NCBI RefSeq assembly: GCF_030505195.1
Contig: NZ_CP129672.1
Location: 5,118,501 to 5,182,500 of the forward strand
Direction of reading: 5' to 3'
DNA: 64,000 nt
DNA from: Comamonas testosteroni
Lineage (GTDB): Bacteria > Pseudomonadota > Gammaproteobacteria > Burkholderiales > Burkholderiaceae_C
In this document: positions 17,098 through 26,170 of the stretch, in pieces
Position numbering within the stretch: position 1 is the first letter of the stretch
How the letters are laid out: the number at the start of each line of letters is the position of its first letter
The notes under the pieces: model-generated
Database searches by the model: none
The model's input: the letters and a program-made list of their open reading frames with translations, nothing else
What the model was told of the DNA's origin: nothing
Made by a program: the position numbers and the translations under genes

Positions 17098-17344
17098 ATG
17101 CACTCAATGCAGCAGTCACTCGGAAGCACACTGCGGCTGGAGCAGTACGAGCTGATGGCAAGAAAGGTCAAGGAAATCAAAGGCAAAGCCGTCATCAGCA
17201 TCAATGACCATCCTGCTGTCTGGGAATGCTTTAAAGACTTTGAAACTGGACTACACGGTCGGCGGTGGTGCGAACCGGGTGGAGCGTGGTGAGCTGGTGA
17301 TTTATAGCTGGGCCAGGAGTGAGGAGCTAGCGGGGCTGTTTTAG
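17098..17344 (+). pseudogene. 3' stump of a phage-type DNA adenine methylase
   Basis: The frame EQYELMARKVKEIKGKAVIS-INDHPA is the C-terminal core of D12-class (Dam-like) N6-adenine methylases, and after a frameshift near 17250 the homologous end continues as LDYTVGGGANRVERGELV and IYSWARSEELAGLF. The N-terminal two thirds with the SAM-binding and DPPY motifs are missing. Homology begins near 17130; the exact 5' limit is unclear. The IS30 relic starts 18 bases after its end. It is a leftover of a phage or mobile-element methylase and is not functional. Confidence 0.7.
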
Positions 17345-17361
17345 GGGGAATGGCCGACTGT

Positions 17362-18590
17362 AGTCGCTCTGGATTCAATCGATCGATGCAACGCATTCGT
17401 TAAACATCTCCGCCGGGGTTCTTTACCCCAAGGTCTTTCTGGGCCGCTCGTTTAATTTTCTTGCAATCGCATCCAATTCATCTTGCGAGTAGCCAGAGAT
17501 GTCGATGCCCTTGGGTAGGTACTGCCTGAGTAGCCCATTGGTGTTCTCGTTCGTTCCGCGCTGCCATGGGTTTTGTGGATCGCAGAAGTAGACCTGGATG
17601 TCGGTGGCCACAGTGAATCGTTTGTGCCCCGCCATTTCCGATCCTCGATCCCAGGTCAAGGAACGATAGAGCTCTTGCGGCAAGGTCTGCGCATGCCTGG
17701 CCAGCGCCGCAGCGACGGTGTAGGAGTCTTTGTCAACCAGCTTGACCAGCATCACGTAGCGCGTGTGCCGCTCCACCAAAGTTGCAATCTAGCTGTAGTC
17801 ATCGCCAAACAACAGATCGCCCTCCCAATGGCCCGGCACTGCTCGATCCTCTATGCAGGCTGGGCGCTCGCTAATGGGCAGATCCGGCCATGGATCGGCG
17901 TCTTCTGGGTGTAATGGCGTGAGCGACGCATTCCTCTGGTGCGCCGCAAATGCTCCAGAAGCTCTTTCTTCAAGGCTCCGCGTGTTTGGGCGAAGAGCGT
18001 GCGATAGATGGCTTCGTGAGACACCTGCATATCCTTTGCGCCCGGGTAAGTTCGTTTGAGACATCCTGCTATTTGCTCAGGTGACCATTGACTCTGCAAT
18101 TTACCCGCCACGATCTGTGCCAACGCAGGATTGCAGGCCAACTTGCACATCTTTGGGCGACGTGCCCGCCCCCAGGCTGCCTCATCTGCTTTTGTAGCTC
18201 GGTAGCAGGTTTTGCCGCCATTGCGTAGGAGTTCTCGGCTGATGGTGGATGCTGCTCGCTTCAAGCGCCTGGCAACGCAGCGGATGGATTCACCTGCGGC
18301 CAAGCTGCGCGATATCTCCTCGCGCTCGCCCAGAGACAGCGCCAAACGAGATCGGCGTCTCGCAGGTGGCCGAATGCCGCCCGTCAAACTCAGGATGGCG
18401 TGAATGGAGGTGTGCGGTCGGTTAAACAGCTTGCCGATCTCGTGCAGGGTATCGCCAGCTTTCCAGCGCTCCCACATCAGTGCCTTCTGAGCTTCGGTGT
18501 AGTAAATCCGCGGTCTTTGCTTCATGCCAACACTCCTTGCGCCAGTGGCGGTCATTGTGTTGCATTGACCAGTTGAATCCACAGTCGAAC
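17362..18590 (-). mobile_element. IS30-family insertion sequence, degenerate
   Basis: About 1.23 kb bounded by imperfect inverted repeats: GTCGCTCTGGATTCAA at the left and, read inward from the right, TTCGACTGTGGATTCAA, with similar GATGCAAC/CAATGCAAC just inside. It encloses one broken transposase gene. No clear target duplication could be assigned. Confidence 0.8.
17375..18525 (-). pseudogene. IS30-family transposase, interrupted
   Basis: The N-terminal region (MKQRPRIYYTEAQKALMWER, helix-turn-helix [30 protein letters not shown]) and the DDE part ([52 protein letters not shown]) are clearly IS30-family, total about 380 codons. The frame is broken by a frameshift near 17900, an in-frame stop near 17790 just after GDD, and another stop (TAA) in the C-terminus between RKTLG and TPAEMFNECVASID. 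With three lesions it cannot make a full transposase. Confidence 0.85.
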
Positions 18591-18657
18591 AGCGACAGTC
18601 GCAGATCGGCCAAATTCGGTCAGTCGACAAGGGCAGCCCAGTAGGCAGACTCTCTGC

Positions 18658-19149
18658 TCAACTATCTAGTCGAACGGGTTTGCTAGATGCGTACAGGCGA
18701 AATCGCAGAAAGCGAACACCTTCAATGTCTAGTTCACCATCTGGCTGAAATCCCAGTCTGAAAATCCCTTTAATTCTAGTTCTTGAGGGGGGAAGCAAAA
18801 TTGTGAAGGAGTCCAGTCCCAAGCTAGTGAATGCACGTTTCACAATCTCTAGATAAATGGCTTTCCCATTCCCCCAAAACTGAGGATGGAGCACCAAAGC
18901 TAGGTCAGCATCACCTTCCTCATACTGCAATCCACCCCAGCCAGCAAAGTGCTGATCAATTACAAACGCCCATGGCCCATAGCCGTGTTGCTGCCACTGG
19001 GCATCTTTTTGTTGAACCCATTCATTTGCTTTCACTAGGTCGAAATTTGCACTTCCAAGCGGCATTTGCCGTAGCACATCAGGATTGTTGTTCAGAGAAA
19101 TGATGTCAGCTAGGTCAACTTCAGTGAGTCGCTTAAATTCCAAAATCAT
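18658..19149 (-). CDS. GNAT-family N-acetyltransferase
   Basis: A 163-residue single-domain acetyltransferase of the RimJ/RimL-like type. The acetyl-CoA loop is seen as LVLHPQFWGNGKAIYLEI near residues 85-102, preceded by the strand FAGWGGLQYEEGDADLAL and followed by RIKGIFRLGFQPDGE, the usual GIF-RLGF motif. It would transfer acetyl from acetyl-CoA to an unknown amine. It lies between the IS30 relic and the mosaic IS relic, and a truncated close relative sits at 28986-29274, so it has likely moved or been duplicated with mobile DNA. Confidence 0.82.
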   Translation of the reverse strand: MILEFKRLTEVDLADIISLNNNPDVLRQMPLGSANFDLVKANEWVQQKDAQWQQHGYGPWAFVIDQHFAGWGGLQYEEGDADLALVLHPQFWGNGKAIYLEIVKRAFTSLGLDSFTILLPPSRTRIKGIFRLGFQPDGELDIEGVRFLRFRLYASSKPVRLDS

Positions 19150-19439
19150 GCTTAACCTATATCTGGTCGTCTATCAATCAGATGCAAAGCATATCAAAGC
19201 GGTGATTGCTGAACGCTTTGCCTGTATCTGACCGGCAGCTTAGGGTCGAGGCTGTGTGGAAACTCAAAAACTTCATCAACATCTCAGCCAATGAATCGAC
19301 AGAGTCCCCGTATTTCAGGATGTCGAAGACTTTTCCAGCCAAGAACGATCTGAACCCGCCCAATCGGGCATTCAGGCCTTTTTTGCTCTAATTTCACCGC
19401 GTAAAAAGGGCTCATCCGCCCACCAGACGCATCGCGGCC

Positions 19440-19800
19440 ATTGTTCTCTCAAACCCAAGAATGCAAAGCACTCGCTTGAATCGACCCGGATTCCCGAGAC
19501 ACTTTTGAGCCGTTGGGAATAGCGTCTCTCGAACTCCACCGGCGAAGTGCCGCCGGCGGTGCAGTGACGCCGCTTGAGGTTATAGATCATCTCGATATAG
19601 TTGAATACATCGGCTCGCGCATCGCTGCGGGTCGCATAGACCTGCCGGCGGATGCGCTCACGTTTGAGCAATTGGAAGAAGCTTTCGACCACGGCGTTGT
19701 CGTGGACGTTGCCTCGCCTGCTCATGCTGCTAACCAAGTTGTGCTCCCGCAGGAACGTCTGCCACTCGTGCCCGGTGAACTGACAGGCCTGATCTGAAGG
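19440..19800 (-). pseudogene. IS3-family transposase orfB, C-terminal fragment
   Basis: The frame reads DQACQFTGHEWQTFLREHNL, then SMSRRGNVHDNAVVESFFQL, then LKRERI and FNYIEMIYNLKRRHCTAGG, the C-terminal half of the IS3-group DDE integrase (second Asp and final Glu region). The N-terminal half is missing; the 5' junction is near 19800 and the reading frame runs on past its natural end into unrelated sequence at 19372. Confidence 0.8.
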
Positions 19801-19814
19801 CGCCATGACTGGTT

Positions 19815-19981
19815 TCTGTGGCTGCGGGTGTTGACCCATCAAAGCCCAGCGAGAGCAGGTCCAGTTCTTCAACGAATGCATCGACAATGCGCACCGGATT
19901 GTCTGCACCCACAAAGTCATCGAGACACTCGGGCAGCAAGGTCACTTGCTCGCGGGTCTGGCCTTCGATGAATCGCTTCAT
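19815..19981 (-). pseudogene. IS1182-family transposase, N-terminal fragment
   Basis: MKRFIEGQTREQVTLLPECL followed by DDFVGADNPVRIVDAFVEEL and DLLSLGFDG is the first ~55 residues of IS1182-type transposases, which are about 450-500 residues when complete. Similarity ends near 19815, where the IS3 fragment begins. Confidence 0.8.
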
Positions 19982-20096
19982 GGGTCACTTCGCTAAAACC
20001 GGGTGTTTTGATTTTAATTTTTGAAAATTGTCGAACCAAGCGTTTTTACACAGCCTCGGCTAGAAGCGGTTGTCGAAAGCTCGTGACTGAGCTTGT

Positions 20097-20771
20097 TCAG
20101 AGCCATCGCTTTTCGATGAAATCAGTAATCGAGTAAATCTGATTTAGTAGCTTTTGTCCTATCACTGCACTTACGATTTGCTGTACGCCATGAACGTATG
20201 GAGAGTCGCCAACTACTCTCGATTCCATCTCGATTTGGCACGAGCCGTCATTGATTCTGATTTGATGAAGGGCATGCCGACCCAGATGCTCTTCGTGAAT
20301 GTTTAACTCATCTTTTTGGATCGCTGTATCACGAACTGAAGCAATCTTGTCTAAAGGAATGTTCAATGCGTTGGCTATAGAAACAGCAGTGCCTGGAACA
20401 GACTTCTTAGATGCTTGGTGGGATTCCGTTAGCTTTATGTCATAGCCGCTGAACAAGCTGCCTGAGCATTCCAACATATGCATAAATTTAAGCATGAGGA
20501 TGTTGGTGTTTGGGCATAGCACAACTGGAAAGCAGACATCAACGGACTCAATTGCGGAACCCGTGGACAGTTCAATCAGTACGGAGGATGTGCGGGAGCA
20601 GAAAGTGGAAATTGTTTGCAACTCACGTCCAGAGCCCGCATGAATAACGATGCTCTTTTCATTCGAAATCGGCTCGCTATGCCAGGGAAGAATTGCCTGT
20701 CCCTCTTTAGAAGTGAGAGATTTCAACAATTCAGAACCAAGTTTTCCTGTACCGGCCACAAAGACTTGCAT
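20097..20771 (-). CDS. Dihydrodipicolinate reductase-like protein (divergent DapB fold)
   Basis: A 224-residue two-domain dehydrogenase-like protein. It has an N-terminal Rossmann start (MQVFVAGTGKLGSELL) and a C-terminal stretch LTESHQASKKSVPGTAVSIA that lines up with the DapB active-site block. The first catalytic His and the Lys four residues later are kept; the second His of the usual HH pair is Gln and PSGTA is VPGTA. The preceding NTNILMLKFMHMLE fits the DapB-family helix. It is shorter than DapB (about 270) and sits among IS relics, not with lysine genes, so it is probably not the housekeeping enzyme. Base composition is AT-richer than the core. Substrate unknown. Confidence 0.65.
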   Translation of the reverse strand: MQVFVAGTGKLGSELLKSLTSKEGQAILPWHSEPISNEKSIVIHAGSGRELQTISTFCSRTSSVLIELSTGSAIESVDVCFPVVLCPNTNILMLKFMHMLECSGSLFSGYDIKLTESHQASKKSVPGTAVSIANALNIPLDKIASVRDTAIQKDELNIHEEHLGRHALHQIRINDGSCQIEMESRVVGDSPYVHGVQQIVSAVIGQKLLNQIYSITDFIEKRWL

Positions 20772-20847
20772 GAAATAGATCTACCCGTTCAAGCACTATT
20801 GATGTACTGCATCGTATCGTGAAAATGATGCCCCGAATGACCGCAAG

Positions 20848-21049
20848 GGGGTCGCCTCCTGCCGCTGCTGTAGGCCGAAAAGTCCACTGGCCGATACATT
20901 TATCGCCGGAGCTCGCTCGGTCTGTTGGCGTCAAAACAACACATTTGTGGTGCTGTCCCTTGCCAAGTTGTCAGCCTTGGTGACAAAGCCTGTGCTACTT
21001 TGTGCCAAAGATCGCGCAAATTTGTGCCATAGGCCGCGCAACGCAACTC
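20848..21049. repeat. Island-flanking direct repeat, copy A (~203 bp)
   Basis: About 85% identical by eye to 37755-37957 in the same orientation. It includes the shared blocks CACTGGCCGATACAT and AAAACAACACAT, and ends with two tandem TTTGTGCCA..CGCGCAA units. No coding frame is conserved. Confidence 0.8.
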
Positions 21050-21309
21050 ACAAAAGTGGGGGAGTGCTTGTTTTGGCACAGGCGACGGCTATGGAAAATT
21101 TTGGGTTCGGTAATGTTGATGCGGACTTACAAGCGATTTTCGGAGTCTGAAGTGGCTCGCCCACTTTGGCACCAAGTGGACTTCTAGGGCGCAGCAAACG
21201 GCCAAAGTGGGCCTTGCGTGGGATATGCCAGTTCGCGCGACGCTCGGGCCTTTTCTTGACTTCACGAGGGGTTGCGACCATCGGTCAGCTGTTTAAAGCA
21301 TCTGTACCT

Positions 21310-21446
21310 CACCGCTTTAAGTTGGGCGCTCGGAAGTTGGGCGGTGCTCTGCGCCCAAGTTCACATTTCTCTGTTTATTCAACAGGTTGGAGCTCCCCCC
21401 TCAAACTCAGGGGGAGCACGCCCAACTTGTATCAACTTGGGCGTGC
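21310..21446. promoter_or_regulatory. Cluster of AAGTTGGGC motifs and a perfect inverted repeat upstream of arsR
   Basis: AAGTTGGGCG occurs twice in a row near 21318-21344, again inverted as GCGCCCAAGTT near 21351, and the block ends in an inverted repeat at 21416-21446 (GCACGCCCAA / TTGGGCGTGC, 10-bp arms, 11-base loop). It could be an operator array or a terminator insulating the ars operon. The rest of 21050-21537 holds no gene. Confidence 0.5.
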
Positions 21447-21537
21447 ATTCGGCGTTGCCTGATGACCTCGCGATGACACCTGGGACGTTCTCATGGTCAT
21501 TAAAACAATAATTCAACAGTTGATGTATTATGGGGTC

Positions 21538-21861
21538 ATGCAAGAAGCAAACGTCATCCGCTCACTCTCCGCTTTGGCCCATGAGGCCCGATTGCGCGTA
21601 TTTCGCGCCCTTGTGGTGGCCGGTCCCGAGGGCCTGACACCTAGTGCGTTAGCTGAGCAGCTAGGCATCGCGCCGAACGCGCTGTCCTTTCATTTGAAAG
21701 AGCTTTTTCATGCCGACCTGGTCAGTCAGGAGCGGCAGGGCCGAAATGTGCTCTACCGCGCGGCCTTCCCCGTGATGAACGATTTGTTGGCATATCTCAC
21801 GGAGAACTGCTGCCAGGGCGCGGTTTGTACCAATGACGCTGCTGCGTCATGCCAGTGCTAA
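21538..21861 (+). CDS. arsR: Arsenite-responsive ArsR/SmtB repressor
   Basis: A 107-residue winged-helix repressor. The helix-turn-helix is LTPSALAEQLGIAPNALSFHLKEL (residues about 36-60) and the wing is VSQERQGRNVLYRA. Arsenite sensing probably uses the C-terminal cysteines (ENCCQGAVC and SCQC), as in the ArsR group whose Cys pair lies at the end rather than in the DNA-binding helix. Arsenite binding releases the operator. The ATG at 21538 gives the standard start; an AT-rich TTCAACAGTTGATG just upstream is a candidate operator. First gene of the ars operon. Confidence 0.92.
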   Translation: MQEANVIRSLSALAHEARLRVFRALVVAGPEGLTPSALAEQLGIAPNALSFHLKELFHADLVSQERQGRNVLYRAAFPVMNDLLAYLTENCCQGAVCTNDAAASCQC

Positions 21862-21906
21862 GCGTCGCTGCGACCTTTTTCTATCCCTAAGTCCGCTGCT
21901 AAAACC

Positions 21907-22413
21907 ATGTCTGACAACAAAGCTCCCCTGAACGTCTTGTTCCTGTGCACTCACAACTCGGCACGCAGCATCTTGGCCGAGGCCTTGCTCAACGATATGG
22001 GCCAAGGCCGTTTTAAAGCCTATTCGGCAGGCAGCAGCCCCCGAGAGAATCAGCAACCCAATCCGCTGGGATTGCAAGTGCTGCAAAAGGCCGGCGTCTC
22101 TGTGGATGGTTTGCGCAGCAAGAGCTGGGATGAATTTGCCGTGCTTGGCGCGCCGCGCATGGATCTGATCATCACCGTGTGCGACAACGCCGCTGGTGAA
22201 GTCTGTCCGTTCTGGCCTGGTCATCCAGCCACAGCGCATTGGGGCTACTCGGACCCCTCGGAAGGCGAAGCCTCTGACGAAGCAAAGCTCGAAGCCTTCC
22301 GACAGACGATGCACATGATTCATCGCCGCCTGGAGCTATTGGTGAACCTCCCGGCGCACAAGCTGGAGCAGGCTGTGTTGCAGTCCACGGCACGTGAACT
22401 CTCTTCGCACTGA
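21907..22413 (+). CDS. arsC: Arsenate reductase, low-molecular-weight phosphatase type
   Basis: A 168-residue reductase of the LMW tyrosine-phosphatase fold. The P-loop is FLCTHNSARS with nucleophile Cys14 and Arg20, and the second block ITVCDNAAGEVCPFWPGHP supplies the resolving cysteines and aspartate. It reduces arsenate to arsenite, with thioredoxin or glutaredoxin/mycothiol-like reductants depending on subgroup. It is 45 bases after arsR. The operon also carries an unrelated glutaredoxin-type ArsC, so the two enzymes draw on different electron donors. Confidence 0.9.
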   Translation: MSDNKAPLNVLFLCTHNSARSILAEALLNDMGQGRFKAYSAGSSPRENQQPNPLGLQVLQKAGVSVDGLRSKSWDEFAVLGAPRMDLIITVCDNAAGEVCPFWPGHPATAHWGYSDPSEGEASDEAKLEAFRQTMHMIHRRLELLVNLPAHKLEQAVLQSTARELSSH

Positions 22414-22536
22414 AGACCGATAGTTCAATTGCGATCCAGATACCGAGTCTGGATTGCAGCACCAAGCTTCACTGACGTCCTCGCGTTGTGGGCGGCATTG
22501 ATGCTGACTCATAGCTTTTTCTAGGACCTATACGTC

Positions 22537-23826
22537 ATGTTGACGGCCATCCTGATTTTCATCTTCACTCTGACGCTGGTTATCTGGCAGCCACGCGGTC
22601 TTGGCATTGGCTGGAGCGCCTCTATTGGGGCCGGTATCGCGCTGCTGCTGGGAGTCGTGCACTTAGCTGATATTCCGGTGGTCTGGCATATCGTCTGGAA
22701 TGCCACGGCGACCTTTGTCGCCGTCATCATCATCAGCCTTTTGCTGGATGAAGCCGGTTTCTTCGAGTGGGCTGCATTGCACTTTGCCCGCTGGGGTGGC
22801 GGCAGCGGAGTCAAGCTGTTTGCTTTCATCGTGCTGCTAGGTGCCGCCGTTTCGGCCCTGTTTGCCAATGACGGAGCCGCGCTGATTCTCACGCCCATCG
22901 TGATGGCCATGTTGGTGGCGCTGGGCTTTTCTCCGGCAGCCACGCTGGCGTTTGTCATGGCTGCCGGTTTTATTGCCGACACTGCAAGCCTGCCGCTGAT
23001 CGTCTCCAATCTGGTGAATATCGTCTCCGCTGACTTTTTCAAGATCGGCTTCAACGACTACGCATCGGTGATGGTGCCGGTCAACATCGCCTCGGTCCTG
23101 GCCAGCCTCGGTGTGCTGCTGCTGTTTTTCCGCCGCGATATTCCTGCCACCTACGACGTGGCCCAGCTCAAACAGCCGTCGGCTGCGATCAAGGATGTGG
23201 CCACCTTCCAGGCTGGCTGGGTCGTGCTGGTCTTGCTTCTGGTCGGCTTCTTCGCGCTGGAGCCTCTGGGCGTCCCTGTCAGTGCTGTGGCCGCTGTGGG
23301 GGCCGCTATCTTGCTGGCGGTGGCTGCGCGTGGCCATGTCATCAGCACCAGGAAGGTGCTCCATGGCGCTCCGTGGCAGATCGTGGTGTTCTCGCTGGGT
23401 ATGTATCTGGTGGTCTACGGGCTGCGCAACGCGGGCCTCACGGACTACATCGCCATGTTGCTGAATCAGTTTGCAGCCGGTGGCGTGTGGACCGCATCGC
23501 TGGGCACGGGCGTGCTGTCTGCGGTGCTGTCTTCCATCATGAACAACATGCCCACGGTCTTGATCGGAGCACTGTCCATCGATGCATCCACGGCCAGCGG
23601 TGCGGTCAAGGAGGCCATGGTCTACGCCAATGTGATTGGCTGCGATCTCGGCCCCAAGATCACGCCGATTGGCAGCCTGGCCACGCTCCTTTGGCTGCAT
23701 GTGCTCGCCAAGAAGGGCACAACCATTGGCTGGGGCTACTACTTCAAAGTTGGTGCAGTGCTAACCATGCCCGTGCTGCTCATCACACTTGCAGCGCTGG
23801 CCTTGCGGCTCAGCGTGACGTCATGA
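22537..23826 (+). CDS. arsB: Arsenite efflux transporter ArsB
   Basis: A 429-residue inner-membrane protein with about 12 predicted helices, the exact ArsB length. Typical ArsB segments include [19 protein letters not shown] at the start, [19 protein letters not shown] and [22 protein letters not shown] in the first half, and [13 protein letters not shown] and [20 protein letters not shown] in the second. It extrudes arsenite (and antimonite) using the proton gradient; no arsA ATPase is in the operon, so it should act as a secondary pump. It lies between the two arsenate reductase genes. Confidence 0.95.
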   Translation: MLTAILIFIFTLTLVIWQPRGLGIGWSASIGAGIALLLGVVHLADIPVVWHIVWNATATFVAVIIISLLLDEAGFFEWAALHFARWGGGSGVKLFAFIVLLGAAVSALFANDGAALILTPIVMAMLVALGFSPAATLAFVMAAGFIADTASLPLIVSNLVNIVSADFFKIGFNDYASVMVPVNIASVLASLGVLLLFFRRDIPATYDVAQLKQPSAAIKDVATFQAGWVVLVLLLVGFFALEPLGVPVSAVAAVGAAILLAVAARGHVISTRKVLHGAPWQIVVFSLGMYLVVYGLRNAGLTDYIAMLLNQFAAGGVWTASLGTGVLSAVLSSIMNNMPTVLIGALSIDASTASGAVKEAMVYANVIGCDLGPKITPIGSLATLLWLHVLAKKGTTIGWGYYFKVGAVLTMPVLLITLAALALRLSVTS

Positions 23827-23851
23827 ACCTTTCCAACGGAAATCTAGCGCT

Positions 23852-24283
23852 ATGAGCGACATCACGATTTACCACAACCCTGCTTGCGGTACCTCTCGCA
23901 ATGTTCTGGCCCTGATCCGCAACAGCGGGGAAGAGCCTAAGGTCATTGAGTACCTCAAGACGCCTCCTGATCGCGCCACCCTGGTGGGCCTGATCCAAGC
24001 CATGGGCATGCCCGTGCGCGAAGTGTTGCGCCAAAAAGGCACACCCTATGAGGAGCTCGGGCTGGGTGATCCCAAATGGACGGACGAGCAGTTGATTGAT
24101 TTCATGCTCCAGCACCCCATCCTGATTAATAGGCCGATAGTGGTCACCCCCCTGGGAACCCGCTTGTGCCGTCCCTCGGAAGCCGTGCTGGACATCCTCC
24201 CTCAGCCGCAACAGGCTGCCTTTTCCAAGGAGGACGGCGAAACCGTTATTGACTCGAAAGGAAACCGAATTGGCAAGCGCTGA
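23852..24283 (+). CDS. arsC: Arsenate reductase, glutaredoxin-dependent type
   Basis: A 143-residue ArsC of the E. coli plasmid R773 type. The active-site Cys12 sits in [14 protein letters not shown], and the arginine-rich substrate block is [20 protein letters not shown]. It uses glutathione and glutaredoxin to reduce arsenate to arsenite for ArsB. It starts 26 bases after arsB and its last codons overlap the start of arsH, which implies translational coupling. A non-homologous LMW-type arsenate reductase is present in the same operon. Confidence 0.95.
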   Translation: MSDITIYHNPACGTSRNVLALIRNSGEEPKVIEYLKTPPDRATLVGLIQAMGMPVREVLRQKGTPYEELGLGDPKWTDEQLIDFMLQHPILINRPIVVTPLGTRLCRPSEAVLDILPQPQQAAFSKEDGETVIDSKGNRIGKR

Positions 24284-24986
24284 TCTACCGAATCTCGACG
24301 AACAAGTCTTTGAAAAGCCCAGCTTGGAAGGCCTTTTGCCCGCACAGCGTGCGACGCACGCGCCGCGAATTCTGCTGCTGTATGGCTCGGTTCGTGACCG
24401 CTCCTATAGCCGCCTGTTGACCGAAGAAGCCGCGCGCCTGCTGCGCAAGATGGGGGCCGAGACCAGGATCTTCGATCCGCGTGACCTGCCTCAGCCCGAT
24501 GGTGCCCCTGACGATCACCCAAAGGTCAAGGAACTGCGTGAGCTGGCTGTGTGGGCCGAGGGTATGGTCTGGACGTCCCCTGAGCGTCATGGCGCGATGA
24601 GCAGCATCCTCAAAGCGCAGATAGACTGGATTCCTTTGTCCGCTGGTGCCGTGCGACCGACGCAAGGCAAGACACTGGCAGTGATGCAAGTCTCTGGCGG
24701 CTCGCAGTCGTTCAATGCGGTCAACCAGATGCGTGTGTTAGGTCGCTGGATGCGCATGATCACTATCCCGAATCAGTCGTCCGTTGCCAAGGCATTTGCC
24801 GAGTTCGATGAGGCTGGCCGGATGAAGCCCTCTTCGTATTACGAGAGGGTGGTGGATGTGATGGAAGAGCTGGTCAAGTTCACGCTGCTGACGCGAGACT
24901 GTTCGGACTACCTGGTGGATCGCTATAGCGAGCGCCGTGAAAGTGCTGAAGAACTGTCCAAACGGGTCAACCAACGCAGCATTTAA
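24270..24986 (+). CDS. arsH: ArsH NADPH:FMN oxidoreductase
   Basis: A 238-residue flavodoxin-like protein. The FMN phosphate loop is [15 protein letters not shown] and the [20 protein letters not shown] block is typical of ArsH. Family members oxidise trivalent organoarsenicals or reduce quinones and metal ions with NADPH. I prefer the TTG at 24270, seven bases after AAAGGA, giving the homologous N-terminus [14 protein letters not shown]; a second TTG at 24249 is possible. Either way it overlaps the end of arsC. Fifth gene of the operon. Confidence 0.92.
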   Translation: MASADLPNLDEQVFEKPSLEGLLPAQRATHAPRILLLYGSVRDRSYSRLLTEEAARLLRKMGAETRIFDPRDLPQPDGAPDDHPKVKELRELAVWAEGMVWTSPERHGAMSSILKAQIDWIPLSAGAVRPTQGKTLAVMQVSGGSQSFNAVNQMRVLGRWMRMITIPNQSSVAKAFAEFDEAGRMKPSSYYERVVDVMEELVKFTLLTRDCSDYLVDRYSERRESAEELSKRVNQRSI

Positions 24987-25045
24987 GCGATCCACATTGC
25001 ACTTATTGCTAGTGCAGGGGGAGTGGCAGTGATAGGAACTAAACC

Positions 25046-26107
25046 ATGTCTTTCCATGACGTAATCATTGTTGGAGCGGGTCAGGCAGGCCTATCGGTGG
25101 CGTATTTCCTGCGCCGAACCAATCTGTCAGTGTTGCTGCTGGATGCCGAGGAGGCTGGTGGTGGAGCCTGGCAGCATGGATGGGGTTCGCTGAGGCTTTT
25201 TTCTCCCGCCTCGTGGAGTTCCATCGCGGGATGGCCGATGCCTCCTTCAGGTGAGCAGTATCCAGGTCGTGACCATGTGGTCGACTATCTTCGCAAGTAC
25301 GAACAACGCTATGAACTCAAGATCGAGAGGCCGGTTCGTGTTACGGGTATTGAGCCCACTGAGCAAGGCTTCCAGGTCAATGCTGGAGCGAGAACCTGGC
25401 ATTCGCGTGCAGTTGTATTGGCCACGGGAACATGGCGAAATCCCTTTGTCCCCAACGCTGAAGGTTTGACGTCCTTCAAGGGACCACAGTTGCACTCAGC
25501 TCAGTACGTATCACCTGAGCCCTTCAAAGGAAAGAGGGTGATGGTGGTCGGTGGAGGAAACTCTGGCGCACAGATCCTGGCGGAGGTCTCGCTTGTTGCG
25601 CAGTCTACGACCTGGGTCACGCTGGAGCCTCCAGCCTTTTTACCGGACGAGGTCGATGGGCGAGTACTCTTCGAGAGGGCTACGGCACGCTGGCAGGCCC
25701 TACAGGAGGGTAAAGATCCAGAGAGCCTGCCAGGTGGCTTTGGCGATATCGTGATGGTCCCCCCTGTCCTTGACGCACGCCAGCGCGGCGTGCTGCATTC
25801 TGTCGGCTCATTTGAGAAGCTCACGGCGGACGGGGCTCAATGGGGCGACGGAAGTACCAAGCCCTTCGACGCGATCATCTGGTGTACCGGCTTCAGGTCA
25901 GCGTTGCAGCCTCTGGAGACTCTTGGCGTTGTCAACGAATTCAGAGTCGCGGTAGACGGCACAAAGGTGCGTAGCGTCCCTGGTTTATGGCTTGTGGGCT
26001 ACGGGGAGTGGACCGGGCCTGCGTCGGCCACACTCATTGGTGTCATGCGTACGGCACGCAGCAGCGCCTTAGAGATTGAGCAGTTTCTGTCTGCAGTGAC
26101 CAATTGA
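25046..26107 (+). CDS. arsO: ArsO-like flavin-dependent monooxygenase
   Basis: A 353-residue FAD/NAD(P)-binding protein. The first dinucleotide motif is [19 protein letters not shown] and the second is [14 protein letters not shown] near residue 170; the block [13 protein letters not shown] is the usual flavin-monooxygenase ATG motif, and [14 protein letters not shown] the late one. Proteins like this are encoded at the ends of ars operons and named ArsO; the reaction is not established, though a link to arsenic tolerance is assumed. It is 59 bases after arsH and is followed by a strong terminator. Confidence 0.85.
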   Translation: MSFHDVIIVGAGQAGLSVAYFLRRTNLSVLLLDAEEAGGGAWQHGWGSLRLFSPASWSSIAGWPMPPSGEQYPGRDHVVDYLRKYEQRYELKIERPVRVTGIEPTEQGFQVNAGARTWHSRAVVLATGTWRNPFVPNAEGLTSFKGPQLHSAQYVSPEPFKGKRVMVVGGGNSGAQILAEVSLVAQSTTWVTLEPPAFLPDEVDGRVLFERATARWQALQEGKDPESLPGGFGDIVMVPPVLDARQRGVLHSVGSFEKLTADGAQWGDGSTKPFDAIIWCTGFRSALQPLETLGVVNEFRVAVDGTKVRSVPGLWLVGYGEWTGPASATLIGVMRTARSSALEIEQFLSAVTN

Positions 26108-26118
26108 GCGACTTCAAG

Positions 26119-26153
26119 AAAAAAGCCCAGTCTTTGGCAGGCTGGGCTTTTTT
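26119..26153 (+). terminator. Terminator of the ars operon
   Basis: AAAAAAGCCCAG and CTGGGCTTTTTT pair across an 11-base loop and end in a T-run; it closes the arsR-arsO transcript. Confidence 0.92.
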
Positions 26154-26170
26154 GGGGGAAGGTGCGGGGT

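Larger units (their letters stand above)
19248..20057 (-). mobile_element. Mosaic relic: IS1182-like ends enclosing an IS3-family fragment
   Basis: GAGGCTGTGTGGAAAC at 19248 and its counterpart GAGGCTGTGTAAAAAC, read inward from 20057, are inverted repeats of the kind that bound IS1182/IS5-like elements. Inside, the right part is the start of an IS1182-type transposase, but most of its body is replaced by the 3' half of an IS3-family orfB. About 0.8 kb. Confidence 0.65.
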
